64,000 bases of DNA from Streptomyces sp. TLI_053 (lineage in GTDB: Bacteria; Actinomycetota; Actinomycetes; Streptomycetales; Streptomycetaceae). The notes below the pieces were generated by a model. It saw only the letters and a list, made by a program, of their open reading frames with translations, searched no databases and was not told where the DNA came from. Shown in pieces: positions 40,285 to 49,050 of this stretch. The stretch is taken from contig NZ_LT629775.1 of assembly GCF_900105395.1 (NCBI RefSeq), positions 930,001-994,000 on the forward strand, in the 5' to 3' direction. The stretch's first letter is position 1. Each line of letters starts with the position of its first letter. A program made the translations under genes and the position numbers.

Positions 40285-41907
40285 TTGAACCACTCCGCGT
40301 CACGCCGCGCCGCCCTCGCGCTGGTCCTGTCCGCCGCGGTCGTCGCCCCCCTGGCCGCCTGCGGCCCGGACCGGACGACCACGAAGGCGGCACCACCCGC
40401 CACCTCCGCGCCCGCGACCGCTTCCCCCTCCGCGTCGGTCACCCCGGTCGCACCGGCAGAACCGGCCGACCGCCCGGAACTCGCCGCCTTCTACCGGCAG
40501 CAACCGGCCTGGAAAGCGTGCGGAGAACTCCAGTGCGCCACCCTGACGGTGCCGATGGACTACCGGCAGCCGGGGGACGGCAGAACCTTCACGCTTCCGC
40601 TGGTCCGGTCGGCCGCCACCGACCCGGCCGGACGGATCGGCTCCCTGGTGTTCAACCCCGGTGGCCCCGGCGGATCCGGCGTCGCCCACCTCAAGGAGGG
40701 CGGGGCCGCCTCGTTCGGCGACCGCGTCCGCGCCCGGTTCGACCTCGTCGGCTTCGACCCGCGCGGGGTCGCGGGCAGCAAACCCGCCGTGGACTGCGGG
40801 AGTCCCGAACAGAGCGCCGAGCCCTCCCCCGCCGGACCGGCCCGCAACGCTGTGGTGCCCACCACCGAGGCCGAACGTCAGGAACTGCTCACCGGGGCCG
40901 ACCGGTCCGCCGCCGCCTGCGCGGCCCGCAGCGCCGGGATCCTCCCCCATGTCGGCACACCGGACGCCGCCCGCGACCTGGACGTACTGCGGGCCGCGCT
41001 GGGCGACCCGAAGCTGAGCTACCTCGGCTGGTCCTACGGGACGTACCTGGGCACCGTGTACGGCGAACTCTTCCCGCAGCGGGCCCGGGCGCTGGTGCTG
41101 GACGGCGCCGTCGACCCGGCCCAGGACTGGACGGAGCGGGTCCTCCGCTCGGGCGCCGCCTTCCGCCGGGCCGTCGACGACTACGCCGAGGGCTGCGCCG
41201 CCGTGGTCGGCCGGGCCTGCCCCGCCGACTCCCCGGAGGGCATCCGCAGACTGGTCGCCGACCTGTACGAGTCGACCGCCCGCAAGCCGCTGAAGGTCGA
41301 CGGCAGCACCGCGCGCGTGGACCAGAACCTGTTGCACAACGCCCTCACCAAGGCGATGTACACACCCGAGAGCCAGTGGAAGCCGCTCTCCGAGGCGCTG
41401 CGCCGCGCGCACCGCGGGAACGGCACGGCCCTCGCCGAGCTGGCCGGTGGGGAGGCGGGCGGCAGCGGTGACGAGGGCACCGGCGCGCCGGTCCCGGACA
41501 ACTCCGACGCCGTGCTGTCGGCCGTGAACTGCCTGGACGTCCCGCACCCCGCCGACCCGCAGGCCTACTGGAACCTCCTCGACCGCGCCCGGCAGGAGTC
41601 CGGAGTCTTCGGCGCCGCCACCGCCCTCGCCGAACTCGACTGCCGCACCTGGCCGAAGGGCGGGACCGTTCCGCACCGGGTCACGGCGGCGGGCCTGCCC
41701 CCCGTCCTGGTCGTCGGCACCACCGGCGATCCGGCTACGCCGTACGAGGACGCACAGAGCCTGGCCGCCCAGCTGCCGGGCGGGATGCTGCTCACTCTCA
41801 GGGGCCCCGGCCACACCGCGTACGGGCGCGGCAACGCCTGCGTCGACAGTGCCGTGGACAACTACCTGACCGCCCTGACCCCGGTGCGGCCCGGCACGAC
41901 CTGCTGA
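40285..41907 (+). CDS. TAP-like secreted lipoprotein peptidase, S33 family
   Basis: 540 residues. The signal peptide RRAALALVLSAAVVAPLAAC ends in a lipobox. The alpha/beta-hydrolase fold has FNPGGPGGSG (oxyanion), FDPRGVAGS, the nucleophile elbow GWSYGTYLG (Ser250), the Asp strand VLVVGTTGDPATPY and the His in GPGHTAYG; Cys-rich loops near the end (CLDVPHP, GNACVDSAVDNYL) are typical. It matches Streptomyces tripeptidyl aminopeptidases/SlpD-SlpE proteins, which trim peptides outside the cell. TTG 40285 gives the best signal peptide and has GGAGC upstream; GTG 40264 is possible. Confidence 0.9.
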   Translation: MNHSASRRAALALVLSAAVVAPLAACGPDRTTTKAAPPATSAPATASPSASVTPVAPAEPADRPELAAFYRQQPAWKACGELQCATLTVPMDYRQPGDGRTFTLPLVRSAATDPAGRIGSLVFNPGGPGGSGVAHLKEGGAASFGDRVRARFDLVGFDPRGVAGSKPAVDCGSPEQSAEPSPAGPARNAVVPTTEAERQELLTGADRSAAACAARSAGILPHVGTPDAARDLDVLRAALGDPKLSYLGWSYGTYLGTVYGELFPQRARALVLDGAVDPAQDWTERVLRSGAAFRRAVDDYAEGCAAVVGRACPADSPEGIRRLVADLYESTARKPLKVDGSTARVDQNLLHNALTKAMYTPESQWKPLSEALRRAHRGNGTALAELAGGEAGGSGDEGTGAPVPDNSDAVLSAVNCLDVPHPADPQAYWNLLDRARQESGVFGAATALAELDCRTWPKGGTVPHRVTAAGLPPVLVVGTTGDPATPYEDAQSLAAQLPGGMLLTLRGPGHTAYGRGNACVDSAVDNYLTALTPVRPGTTC

Positions 41908-41962
41908 CAGCGGGGTTGTCGTGGCCGCCCGGAGTCCGGATGTGCGGCTGTGCCGGCGGACC

Positions 41963-42232
41963 TCAGCTGCGGAGCGAGCGGTCGCAGTACGGGCACACCC
42001 TGGTGCTCCACTCCGGCGGGTACCACGGTGCGTCGGCGCCGGGTGCCCGGTAGGGGTCCCGGCGCATCCGGCCGGTCGCCATGCCGCACAGGGTCGTGTC
42101 TCCGGGCTCCCCGTCCGGCCCCGGGGCGGGCCGGGCCGCGTGCACCGTACGGACCTTCTCGACGTACTCGGTACTCGCACCGACCGCCGTGGTACGGACG
42201 AGTTCCGGTTCGAGCAGGACGAGGATGCTCAC
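41963..42232 (-). CDS. Small Cys/His protein, paralogue of the one at 7188
   Basis: 89 residues. SILVLLEPELV, RTVHAARPAPG, TTLCGMATGRM and WSTRVCPYCDRSL line up with the protein at 7188-7481. The arrangement is one His, one Cys in TLCG and a final CxxC, enough for one zinc ion. The start is GTG 42232 (or 42235) behind GAGG. It is convergent with the peptidase gene. The presence of two copies in one window suggests a small expanded family; no function is known. Confidence 0.6.
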   Translation of the reverse strand: MSILVLLEPELVRTTAVGASTEYVEKVRTVHAARPAPGPDGEPGDTTLCGMATGRMRRDPYRAPGADAPWYPPEWSTRVCPYCDRSLRS

Positions 42233-42318
42233 CACCTCACTCTGGCCGCGACCCCCGGTAGCCGCACGTCGACCGCGGCCGGGGTCCGCGAGGCCCCGGC
42301 CGAACGAGTGAGGGCGGG

Positions 42319-42354
42319 CCCGGCGCCGGACCCGGGGAGTGGGCCGGCGCCGGG
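42319..42354 (-). terminator. Terminator of the beta-helix protein gene
   Basis: CCCGGCGCCGG (42319-42329) pairs with 42344-42354, loop of 14 bases, 18 bases beyond the stop codon on the minus strand. Confidence 0.7.
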
Positions 42355-42372
42355 AGGGTCGGGCGGGGTGCG

Positions 42373-44379
42373 TCAGTTCTCGACGAGGGTGAGGTCGTCG
42401 CACCAGCCGTAGCCGGTGCCGGCGCGGGCGTAGCAGTAGATCCTGGCGGTCGTGGTGGTCGGGCCGGTGGTGAAGGTCGTGGTGCCCCGGGCGAACGCGG
42501 TGCCGGTGAAGAGCGTGCGGGCGGAGGAACCGGCCGCGTCGTACTGCTTGGCGCCGAGCGAGAGTTCGGTGCCGCTCGCGGAGACCTTGCCCCAGCCGCC
42601 GAGGGTGTAGGTGGTGCCGGGCTTCACCCGGACGACCTGTTCGGCGGCGGCCTGGGCCGGGCCGACCCTCACCGCGCGGCTGCCACTGTGCTTGGTGGCG
42701 GTGTCGAGGGTGACGCCGCCGTAGCTGGTCCAGGGGTTGAGGTCGGCGCTCTCGAAGCCGGGGTTGCGGACCGCGTCGAGCGGGGCGCAGGTGCTGTCGT
42801 CGAACGCGGACGCCTGGTGGAAGCCGCGGTCGGGACGGCACACCCGTGGGAGCGGGTTGCCGAAGTAGTCCACCCCGCCCGGGCTCGGGACGGTGGTGCC
42901 GGTGGCGCGGACCGGCGAGCCCTCGCTCAGCCTGTAGTCCGCCGGGGCGCCGCCGCCCGCGTTGACGAACTGCGGGTCGTAGGTCGTCTTCTCCGGGTCG
43001 GCGGGCTCGTTGGCCGGGTGGTTGCCGTAGAAGGTGTTGGCCTCCCAGGTGAACTCGGCCTGGTGGTAGGTGCCCTGGTTGTCCAGACCGTCGAAGCCGC
43101 CGCTGCCGAGGTTGTGGAAGACGTTGTTGGTGAAGCGGGCGTGGGTGGTGCCGAAGCCGTCCTGGACGATGTCCGCGGTGGAGCCGGCCGGCAGGTGGAC
43201 GGTGTTCTGGTAGAGGTCGGCGCTGTCCTCGCCGGAGCTGGCCAGCCAGCGGTCCTTGTCGTGGTGGCTGAGGTTGTACCGGACGACGGTGCCGGTGCTG
43301 CTGGAGCCCGCGCCGCAGGCCCCGCAGAACAGCATGAAGCCGCCCTCGTTGTCGTGGCTGTGGTTGAACTGGAAGACCGCCCGGTTGTTCCCGTAGTCCG
43401 AGTCGAAGGCCATGCCGTCGCCGTTGTCCGGGAGCCGGCGCACGTGGTGGACCTCGTTGTACTGGATCAGGCTGTCGTCGGAGTTGATGGTCCAGATGCC
43501 CGCGTTGGAACCCATCGGCCGCATCGCGAGGTCGTAGGCGGTGTTGTGCTCCACCAGGCCGTGGTCGGCGGCGCGCAGCACGATGCCGTCGCCGCCGGTG
43601 TTGCTGATGGTGTTGCCGCGGAAGACCAGACGGGTGCTGGCGCGCCAGTTCTTCTTGGTCCCGCAGTCGTCACCGGTGCCGTACTGGGGGCGGCACATCC
43701 AGGTGGAGCGGTTGGTCAGACCCTCCCGGTCGACGTTGTCGATGCGGGAGCCCTGGACCAGGACGTCGTCGAAGTTGGTGGGGGTGGTGGTGCCGGAGAC
43801 CCGGAACTGGATGCCGTTGGACCACTTGGTGGCGTCGCCGTTGACGTCGTGGACGTAGACGTCGTCGACCACGTAGTGGGTGCCGACGCCGTCGGGCAGG
43901 TCGGCGATCTCGACCAGCAGCCCGTTGCGCTCGCGCTTGGTGGCGGCGGTGTCCTTGAAGGTGAGCTCCAGGTCGCGGATCTCCCACTGCTCGACGTTGT
44001 AGAGGTGGAGGGCGGCCTTCTCGGTGGAGGAGGCGCTGCCGGCGACGACCGGGCGGGACGTCCCGGTCCCGTAGGCGGCCAGGGTGACGGGCGCCGCGGC
44101 GCTGCCGGATCCCTGTGGCTTCAGGGTGCCGGTGCAGGTCGTGCCGCGCTTGAGCAGCAGCCGGTCACCCGGGCCGAAGACGTGGGTGTTGGCCGTGGCC
44201 AGGCTGTTCCACGGAGCGGCCTGGCTGCCGTCGCCGTTCGACGGGGCCGAGCAGTCGAGGTACCGGGTGGTGCCGCCCTCGGCGGCGGCCGCCGGTGCGG
44301 GCCCGGACACCGGGAGCAGGAACAGCGAGGCGGCCGCGGCGAGGACGGCCGCACGTCTCGGTGTGGCGGTCAGGTGCAT
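42373..44379 (-). CDS. Secreted right-handed beta-helix protein with C-terminal CBM
   Basis: 668 residues. A Sec signal (AAVLAAAASLFLLPVSGPAPAAAA) is followed by a start typical of polysaccharide lyase-like helices (TRYLDCSAPSNGDGSQAAPWNSL, FGPGDRLLLKRGTTCTGTL). Some ten coils of Asn/Gly/Val-rich beta-helix follow (FRGNTISNTGGDGIVLRAADHGLVEHN, IQYNEVHHV, VRYNLSHHD), and a 135-residue jelly-roll (AVRNPGFESADLNPWTSYGG...WCDDLTLVEN) probably binds sugar. Lyase or hydrolase cannot be told. It has a near-consensus promoter and an operator shared with the GH35 and transporter genes, so it should make the first cut on the polymer. Confidence 0.88.
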   Translation of the reverse strand: MHLTATPRRAAVLAAAASLFLLPVSGPAPAAAAEGGTTRYLDCSAPSNGDGSQAAPWNSLATANTHVFGPGDRLLLKRGTTCTGTLKPQGSGSAAAPVTLAAYGTGTSRPVVAGSASSTEKAALHLYNVEQWEIRDLELTFKDTAATKRERNGLLVEIADLPDGVGTHYVVDDVYVHDVNGDATKWSNGIQFRVSGTTTPTNFDDVLVQGSRIDNVDREGLTNRSTWMCRPQYGTGDDCGTKKNWRASTRLVFRGNTISNTGGDGIVLRAADHGLVEHNTAYDLAMRPMGSNAGIWTINSDDSLIQYNEVHHVRRLPDNGDGMAFDSDYGNNRAVFQFNHSHDNEGGFMLFCGACGAGSSSTGTVVRYNLSHHDKDRWLASSGEDSADLYQNTVHLPAGSTADIVQDGFGTTHARFTNNVFHNLGSGGFDGLDNQGTYHQAEFTWEANTFYGNHPANEPADPEKTTYDPQFVNAGGGAPADYRLSEGSPVRATGTTVPSPGGVDYFGNPLPRVCRPDRGFHQASAFDDSTCAPLDAVRNPGFESADLNPWTSYGGVTLDTATKHSGSRAVRVGPAQAAAEQVVRVKPGTTYTLGGWGKVSASGTELSLGAKQYDAAGSSARTLFTGTAFARGTTTFTTGPTTTTARIYCYARAGTGYGWCDDLTLVEN

Positions 44380-44430
44380 GGGGGACTCCCGAGGTGGGGG
44401 AGGGAGGAGGGAGGGTGGGCGCCCGCCCGC

Positions 44431-44459
44431 ACCATAGGACGACCACCTGACCGGGTCAA
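44431..44459 (-). promoter_or_regulatory. Promoter of the beta-helix protein gene
   Basis: On the minus strand TTGACC (44459-44454), 17 bases, TATGGT (44436-44431), about 52 bases before the ATG. Confidence 0.75.
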
Positions 44460-44471
44460 GGCATTAAGGTC

Positions 44472-44494
44472 CATTCGATCGATGATCGGTCGAA
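44472..44494. promoter_or_regulatory. Operator of the carbohydrate regulon, upstream of beta-helix gene
   Basis: TTCGATCGATGATCGGTCGAA (44474-44494) is a 21-base palindrome with one mismatched pair; its core GATCGA-TGA-TCGGTC has the GATCGR-N3-YCGATC form found at the regulators' own promoters. It overlaps a CATTCGATC. A second half-like site CATTTGATC is at 44511 and a perfect GTCAATTGAC palindrome at 44501-44510. Confidence 0.65.
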
Positions 44495-44592
44495 AAACCT
44501 GTCAATTGACCATTTGATCTGTATGGGTGAGGCCCCCGCTGACTCCAGCCCGCCCCTGCCCGCCCTGACCGCCCCGCCCGCCCCTGCGTGCC

Positions 44593-44609
44593 CCGGCAGC
44601 TCCTGCCGG
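44593..44609 (-). terminator. Terminator of the first DeoR/LacI regulator gene
   Basis: CCGGCAG (44593-44599) pairs with CTGCCGG (44603-44609), loop CTC, 18 bases past the stop on the minus strand. Confidence 0.5.
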
Positions 44610-44626
44610 CCCGGTCGGAGACCCCG

Positions 44627-45694
44627 TCAGTTCGCCCGGGCGGCGCCGCAGGACTCGCGGACCGTCAGCCTCGGCAGCAGCAGCAGCCGGTGGACGGGCA
44701 GCGCGTCGTCCCCGCCGAGCCGGCGCAGGAGCAGCGCCACGGCCTCCGCCCCGACCGCCCGCTTCGGCGGCGCGACCGCCGTCAGCGGCGGGGCGCCGAG
44801 CTCCGCGAGCACGTCGTCGTAGCTGACCACCGCCAGGTCGCCGGGCACCTGGAGGCCGCGGGCGCGCAGCAGCGGCAGCAGCTGGATCGCGTCCTGGTCG
44901 TTGTGGACCAGGACCGCCCGGACGCCGCGCGCGTGGGCCTCGGCCAGGGCGTCCGCCACGTCCTCCGCGTCCGCCACCGGGCGCACGATGTCGATGACGG
45001 GCTCCGCCGGCAGGCCGAGCAGCGCGCAGCTCTCGGCGTAGCCGGCCCGGATCTCGTGCGCCGTCCAGGTGTCCCGGCGGGCGACCAGCGCGACCGAGCC
45101 GTGGCCGAGGGCGGCGAGGTGCCGCACCGCGAGGAGCACGCCGTGGCGGTGGTCGGAGGCGACCGAGTCGAGCGCCTCGGCCGCGCTCCCCGGGGCCGGC
45201 CGGCGTTCCACCAGGACGGCCGGGACGGGGAGGTCCTCGACCCACTCCCGGCCGTCGGGGCCGTCGGCGGGGGTCCAGTTGGGCGCGAGCAGCAGCCCCT
45301 GGGCGCCCGAGCCGAGCAACTGCTCGACCTGGACGCGGTCGGCGCTCGCCTCGTAGGAGGAGATCCCGAGCACCAGGCTCGCGCCGGCCCGGGCGGCGGC
45401 GGCCCGGGCCCCGGCGATGACCTCGTCGAAGTACTGGCCCACCGCCGGGACGAGCAGTCCGATCGAGGGCCCGTCGCCGCGCGCGGGGGCGTCGCCGCCG
45501 GTGGCGGCGGCCGCGGAGGACACCGAGCCGTGCGAGCGGCGGAGCAGACCGGCCTCGGCGAGCGCCGCGACGTCGCGGCGGACGGTGACCGCGGGGATGT
45601 CCAGCCGCTCGGCGAGTTCGGTGATCCGGACCGATCCGAGGCTCCGCACCGCGTCGAGGATGCGTGTGCGGCGGTCGTCGGCCGAGATCGACAT
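44627..45694 (-). CDS. DeoR-HTH/LacI-sensor hybrid regulator 1
   Basis: 355 residues. A DeoR-type winged helix-turn-helix (RILDAVRSLGSVRITELAERLDIPAVTVRRDVAALAEAG) is joined to a LacI/periplasmic-binding-like sensor (IGLLVPAVGQYFDEVIAGARAAAARAG, SDHRHGVLLAVRHLAALGH, VPGDLAVVSYDDV, LTAVAPPKRAVG). Such hybrids occur in actinomycetes as sugar-responsive repressors. It is a close paralogue of the protein at 47883. An operator palindrome lies on its own promoter, so it probably represses itself and, through similar sites, the whole region. It lies between the beta-helix and GH35 genes. Confidence 0.9.
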   Translation of the reverse strand: MSISADDRRTRILDAVRSLGSVRITELAERLDIPAVTVRRDVAALAEAGLLRRSHGSVSSAAAATGGDAPARGDGPSIGLLVPAVGQYFDEVIAGARAAAARAGASLVLGISSYEASADRVQVEQLLGSGAQGLLLAPNWTPADGPDGREWVEDLPVPAVLVERRPAPGSAAEALDSVASDHRHGVLLAVRHLAALGHGSVALVARRDTWTAHEIRAGYAESCALLGLPAEPVIDIVRPVADAEDVADALAEAHARGVRAVLVHNDQDAIQLLPLLRARGLQVPGDLAVVSYDDVLAELGAPPLTAVAPPKRAVGAEAVALLLRRLGGDDALPVHRLLLLPRLTVRESCGAARAN

Positions 45695-45763
45695 GTCACT
45701 CCCTGCGGTTCGCCCTGCGGTTCGCTCCGGTCGGTGCCAGGTGATCTGCCCAACGCGGACAGG

Positions 45764-45790
45764 AATCTACCATTCGATCGGGATCCGATC
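45764..45790 (-). promoter_or_regulatory. Promoter/operator region of regulator 1
   Basis: On the minus strand TAGATT (45769-45764) is a -10 box. Immediately upstream is the palindrome GATCGG-GAT-CCGATC (45776-45790), preceded on the + strand by CATTCGATC at 45771. The operator covers the spacer and -35 area, consistent with autorepression. Confidence 0.6.
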
Positions 45791-45827
45791 CGTGGACCGA
45801 CCGGCCGCCGCCCGCAGGCCCGCCGGG

Positions 45828-45845
45828 GCCCGCCGGACGGCGGGC
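45828..45845 (-). terminator. Short terminator after the GH35 gene
   Basis: GCCCGCC (45828-45834) pairs with GGCGGGC (45839-45845), seven bases past the stop on the minus strand. The stem is short but GC-only. Confidence 0.5.
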
Positions 45846-45851
45846 GCGCCG

Positions 45852-47642
45852 TCAGCCGGTGGGCGCCTCCGGCGGGGCCGTCGGCCCGAGGTCGGGGCGG
45901 TTCCGGAGCTCGATCCGGGTCCCCGGCCGGTGGAGTTCGAGCACGACCACCTCGTTGACGCCCGCCCGCCAGAGCGGCGCGGGGGCGTAGAGGGTGCGCT
46001 GCGGGCCGCGCTCCCAGTGGCGTCCGAGGGCGAAGCCGTTGAGCCAGACCATGCCCTTGGTGAAGCCCGGGAGCTCGAGGAACCCGTCGGCCGGGGCGTC
46101 GACGGTGAACAGGGCGCGGTGGAAGCCCGGCCCCTCCTCGGTGCTCGCCGGGCCGAAGCGCAGGACGGTCAGGTCGTCGAGCGGGAGCGGGCGGACCTCC
46201 CATCCGAACTGGAACTGCCGGTCGACCCGGACCCCGCCGGTGATGCCCTTGCGGTCGTGGAGCAGCGGCCCGTAGTTGATCCGCCCCATGTTCTCCACCA
46301 GCAGGTCGAGCACCGCCCCGCCGGCCGGCACCGTGACCGGCAGCGCCTCGTCCGGGCGGTCGCGTTCGAGCACGCCGATCGGGACGCCGTCGAGGAACGC
46401 CTGGGCGCGGTCGGCGAGTCCGTCGATCCGGAGTTCCCCGTGGCCGAGGGGGCCGCGCAGCCGGGTGCGGTAGTGGATCAGGCCGAGGTTCTGGCCGAAG
46501 CTCTCCATCGGCCCGGGCTCGGGACTGTGGTGGACGGTGGCGAGGGCGTCCAGGGAGTCCACGAGGTCGGCGCTCGCGGTGACCGGGGCGCTCTGCGGGG
46601 CGAGCCGGGCGGGCAGCGGCGGCGGCTGGTGCGGATTGAGGCCGAGGTGGCGCCCGATCACCTCGCGGAACAGGTGGAACTTGCGCGTGAGTTCGCCCGC
46701 CTCGCCCACCGGGGCGTCGTAGTCGTAGCTGGTGGTGTCCGGCTGGTAGGCGGTCCCGTCGTGGTTGGCACCGTTCCACCAGCCGAAGTTGGTGCCGCCG
46801 TGGCCCATGTAGATGTTGACGGAGGCGCCGGCGGCGAGCATCCGGTCGAGGACGTCGGCGGACTCCTCGGGGTCGCGGAGGTGGTGCGGGGTCCCCCAGT
46901 GGTCGAACCAACCGGTCCAGTACTCCATGCAGACGAGGGGGCCGACCGGCTGGTGGCGGCGCAGGCAGTCCAGCGACTCCTCGGGGCGGGAGCCGAAGGT
47001 GCCGGTGGTCAGCAGACCGGGCAGGCGCCCGCCGAGCTGGAAGCCGTCCTCGGCGCCGTCGGCGGTGAAGAGCAGGCAGTCGACACCGCGCCGGACCAGG
47101 CCGTCCCGGAGGTGTTCCAGGTAGGCGGTGTCGTTGCCGTAGCTCCCGTACTCGTTCTCCACCGCCACCGCGACGACCGGTCCGCCGGCGGAGGCGAGCA
47201 GCGGGAGCAGGACCGGCACGAGTACGTCGAACCAGGCGTCGACGGCGGCGAGGTAGGGGCCGTCGACGCGGCGGAGCCGGAGCGCGGGGTCGGCCAGCAG
47301 CCAGGCCGGGAGGCCGCCGAACTCCCACTCGGCGCAGATGTACGGGCCGGGCCGGACGATCACGTCGAGCCCGAGGTCGCCGGCGGTCCGGACGAAGGCG
47401 GCGAGGTCGCGGTCGCCGGTGAAGTCGCCGGTGCCCGGTGCGGGCTGGTGGAAGTTCCAGGCGACATAGGTCTCGACGGTGTTGACGCCCATGGCGCGCA
47501 GGCGCAGCAGGCGGTCGGACCAGAGTTCCGGGCGGATCCGGAAGTAGTGGACCGCGGCGGAGACGATCCGGTGGGGGCGTCCGGCCCGCAGGAAGGTGTC
47601 TCCGTCGAGGGTGAGCGCGGGGTGGGTGGCCCGGTCGGCCAT
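45852..47642 (-). CDS. GH35 beta-galactosidase
   Basis: 596 residues without a signal peptide, so it acts inside the cell on imported oligosaccharides. The GH35 barrel shows AVHYFRIRPELWSDRLLRLRAMGVNTVETYVAWNFHQP-type start, GPYICAEWEFGGLPAWL, the acid/base Glu in AVENEYGSYG and the nucleophile Glu in CMEYWTGWFDHWG, then HGGTNFGWWNGAN. Two beta domains complete it, including KGMVWLNGFALGRHWERGPQRTLYAP. The ATG at 47642 (after GGAGG) is preferred over ATG 47666. It is divergent from regulator 2, with operators between. Confidence 0.93.
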   Translation of the reverse strand: MADRATHPALTLDGDTFLRAGRPHRIVSAAVHYFRIRPELWSDRLLRLRAMGVNTVETYVAWNFHQPAPGTGDFTGDRDLAAFVRTAGDLGLDVIVRPGPYICAEWEFGGLPAWLLADPALRLRRVDGPYLAAVDAWFDVLVPVLLPLLASAGGPVVAVAVENEYGSYGNDTAYLEHLRDGLVRRGVDCLLFTADGAEDGFQLGGRLPGLLTTGTFGSRPEESLDCLRRHQPVGPLVCMEYWTGWFDHWGTPHHLRDPEESADVLDRMLAAGASVNIYMGHGGTNFGWWNGANHDGTAYQPDTTSYDYDAPVGEAGELTRKFHLFREVIGRHLGLNPHQPPPLPARLAPQSAPVTASADLVDSLDALATVHHSPEPGPMESFGQNLGLIHYRTRLRGPLGHGELRIDGLADRAQAFLDGVPIGVLERDRPDEALPVTVPAGGAVLDLLVENMGRINYGPLLHDRKGITGGVRVDRQFQFGWEVRPLPLDDLTVLRFGPASTEEGPGFHRALFTVDAPADGFLELPGFTKGMVWLNGFALGRHWERGPQRTLYAPAPLWRAGVNEVVVLELHRPGTRIELRNRPDLGPTAPPEAPTG

Positions 47643-47672
47643 GGGTGCCTCCGTCGATGCGGGCATGGGCGA

Positions 47673-47767
47673 GATCGACGATCGATCGCCGGTCCGTACC
47701 TTATGAGCAGAATGATCGGGCGGTCAATCGATCGATATGAACCTCGTCTATTGATCGAATTTCGATC
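47673..47767. promoter_or_regulatory. Operators between GH35 and regulator 2
   Basis: Two 15-base palindromes of the same form: GATCGA-CGA-TCGATC (47673-47687) and GATCGA-ATT-TCGATC (47753-47767). A third, ATCGATCGAT, is at 47727-47736. The first lies in the GH35 leader; the last sits between the -35 and -10 boxes of regulator 2, a direct block to polymerase. Confidence 0.7.
47700..47727 (-). promoter_or_regulatory. Promoter of the GH35 gene
   Basis: On the minus strand TTGACC (47727-47722), 16 bases, CATAAG (47705-47700). Operators flank it on both sides. Confidence 0.55.
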
Positions 47768-47779
47768 GAACGATAACCT
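47751..47779 (+). promoter_or_regulatory. Promoter of regulator 2
   Basis: TTGATC (47751-47756), 17 bases, TAACCT (47774-47779), with the palindrome 47753-47767 covering the spacer. The leader to the start codon is about 100 bases. Confidence 0.6.
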
Positions 47780-47882
47780 TTGATCCGCTTCGCAGACGGA
47801 GCGAGCAGCCCGGCGGCACTGCACGACAGCAGCGCGGCACACGGCACAGCACAGGGCGAACAAGCGCGCACAGAGGGAGTGG

Positions 47883-48977
47883 ATGGCCATGTCCAGGGAG
47901 GAGCGGCGCCGGCTGATCGTCACGGCGGTCGGTGATCTCGGCGGCCAGGTACGGCTCAAGGACCTCGCCGACCGCCTGGGCATTCCCGCCGTCACCGTAC
48001 GGCGCGACATCGCCGCACTGGCGGAGGCCGGCCGACTGGTCCGCTCGCACGGGTTCGTCTCGCTCGACCACCCCGGCCCCGAGCGGGCGCCGGACCACGA
48101 CGGCGGCCCGGGCGCCGGACGCACCGTCGGCCTGCTGGTCCCCTCGGTCGGCTCGTACTTCGACGAGGTGATCGCCGGTGCCCGCGCCGCCGCCGCCGAG
48201 GCAGGCGCCCGGCTGGTCCTCGGCATCGCGCCCTACCGGGCCGGCAACGACCCGGTCCAGGTCGAACGGCTGCTGGAGTCCGGGGCCCAGGGCCTGCTGC
48301 TCGCCCCGAACCTGCTCCCCGGCCGGCACTCCCCCGCCTGCGACTGGCTCGACGGCCTGCCGGTCCCGGCGGTCCTGCTGGAACGGCGCTCCCCCACCCC
48401 GGACGGTCCCGGCTCCCGGCTGGACACCGTCGGCTCGGACCACCGCCACGGCGTCCTGCGCGCGCTGCGCCACTTCGCCGACCTGGGCCACGACAGCGTT
48501 CTGCTGGCCGCCCGCGGCGACTCCTGGACGGCGGAGGAGGTGCGGACCGGCTACCACGAGGGCACCCGGCTGCTCGGCCTGCCGCAGCTCCCGGTACTGG
48601 ACACCTCCACCGCCGAGGGGACGCAGACCGACGCCGCCCCGCTCGCCGACCGGATCGCCGAAGCCGTCGCGACCGGCACCCGGGCGGTCCTCGTCCACAA
48701 CGACCAGGACGCGATCCGACTGCCGCCGCTGCTGCGCGCCCGCGGGCTGCGGGTGCCCGAGGACGTGGCACTGATCGCCTACGACGACGTGTTCGCGGCC
48801 CTCGCCGCTCCCCCGCTGACCGCCGTCGCCCCGCCCAAGCGGGCGGTGGGCGGGGCGGCGTTCGACCTGCTGCTGCGCCGGCTCACGGGCGGCTCCGACC
48901 TCCCGGTCCACCGCGTGGCCCTCCTCCCCACCCTCCGTACCCGCACCTCCTGCGGAGCCCTGGCCGCGACTCCGTAG
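47883..48977 (+). CDS. DeoR-HTH/LacI-sensor hybrid regulator 2
   Basis: 364 residues, the same design as regulator 1: DeoR helix-turn-helix (VRLKDLADRLGIPAVTVRRDIAALAEAGRLVRSHG) and a LacI-type sensor (VGLLVPSVGSYFDEVIAGARAAAAEAG, VGSDHRHGVLRALRHFADLGH, VPEDVALIAYDDVF, LTAVAPPKRAVG). The recognition helix PAVTVRRDI is identical in both, so both should bind the same operators; the sensor halves differ more, so they may answer to different sugars. Start ATG 47883 (GAGGGAG upstream) or ATG 47889. Its own promoter carries an operator in the spacer. Confidence 0.9.
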   Translation: MAMSREERRRLIVTAVGDLGGQVRLKDLADRLGIPAVTVRRDIAALAEAGRLVRSHGFVSLDHPGPERAPDHDGGPGAGRTVGLLVPSVGSYFDEVIAGARAAAAEAGARLVLGIAPYRAGNDPVQVERLLESGAQGLLLAPNLLPGRHSPACDWLDGLPVPAVLLERRSPTPDGPGSRLDTVGSDHRHGVLRALRHFADLGHDSVLLAARGDSWTAEEVRTGYHEGTRLLGLPQLPVLDTSTAEGTQTDAAPLADRIAEAVATGTRAVLVHNDQDAIRLPPLLRARGLRVPEDVALIAYDDVFAALAAPPLTAVAPPKRAVGGAAFDLLLRRLTGGSDLPVHRVALLPTLRTRTSCGALAATP

Positions 48978-49050
48978 GAGCGGGACGCCCGGCGGCGTAA
49001 TCGAGAGGCGATCCGGGCAGGACTGCGGAACACTCCCCCAGGTGATCGCG

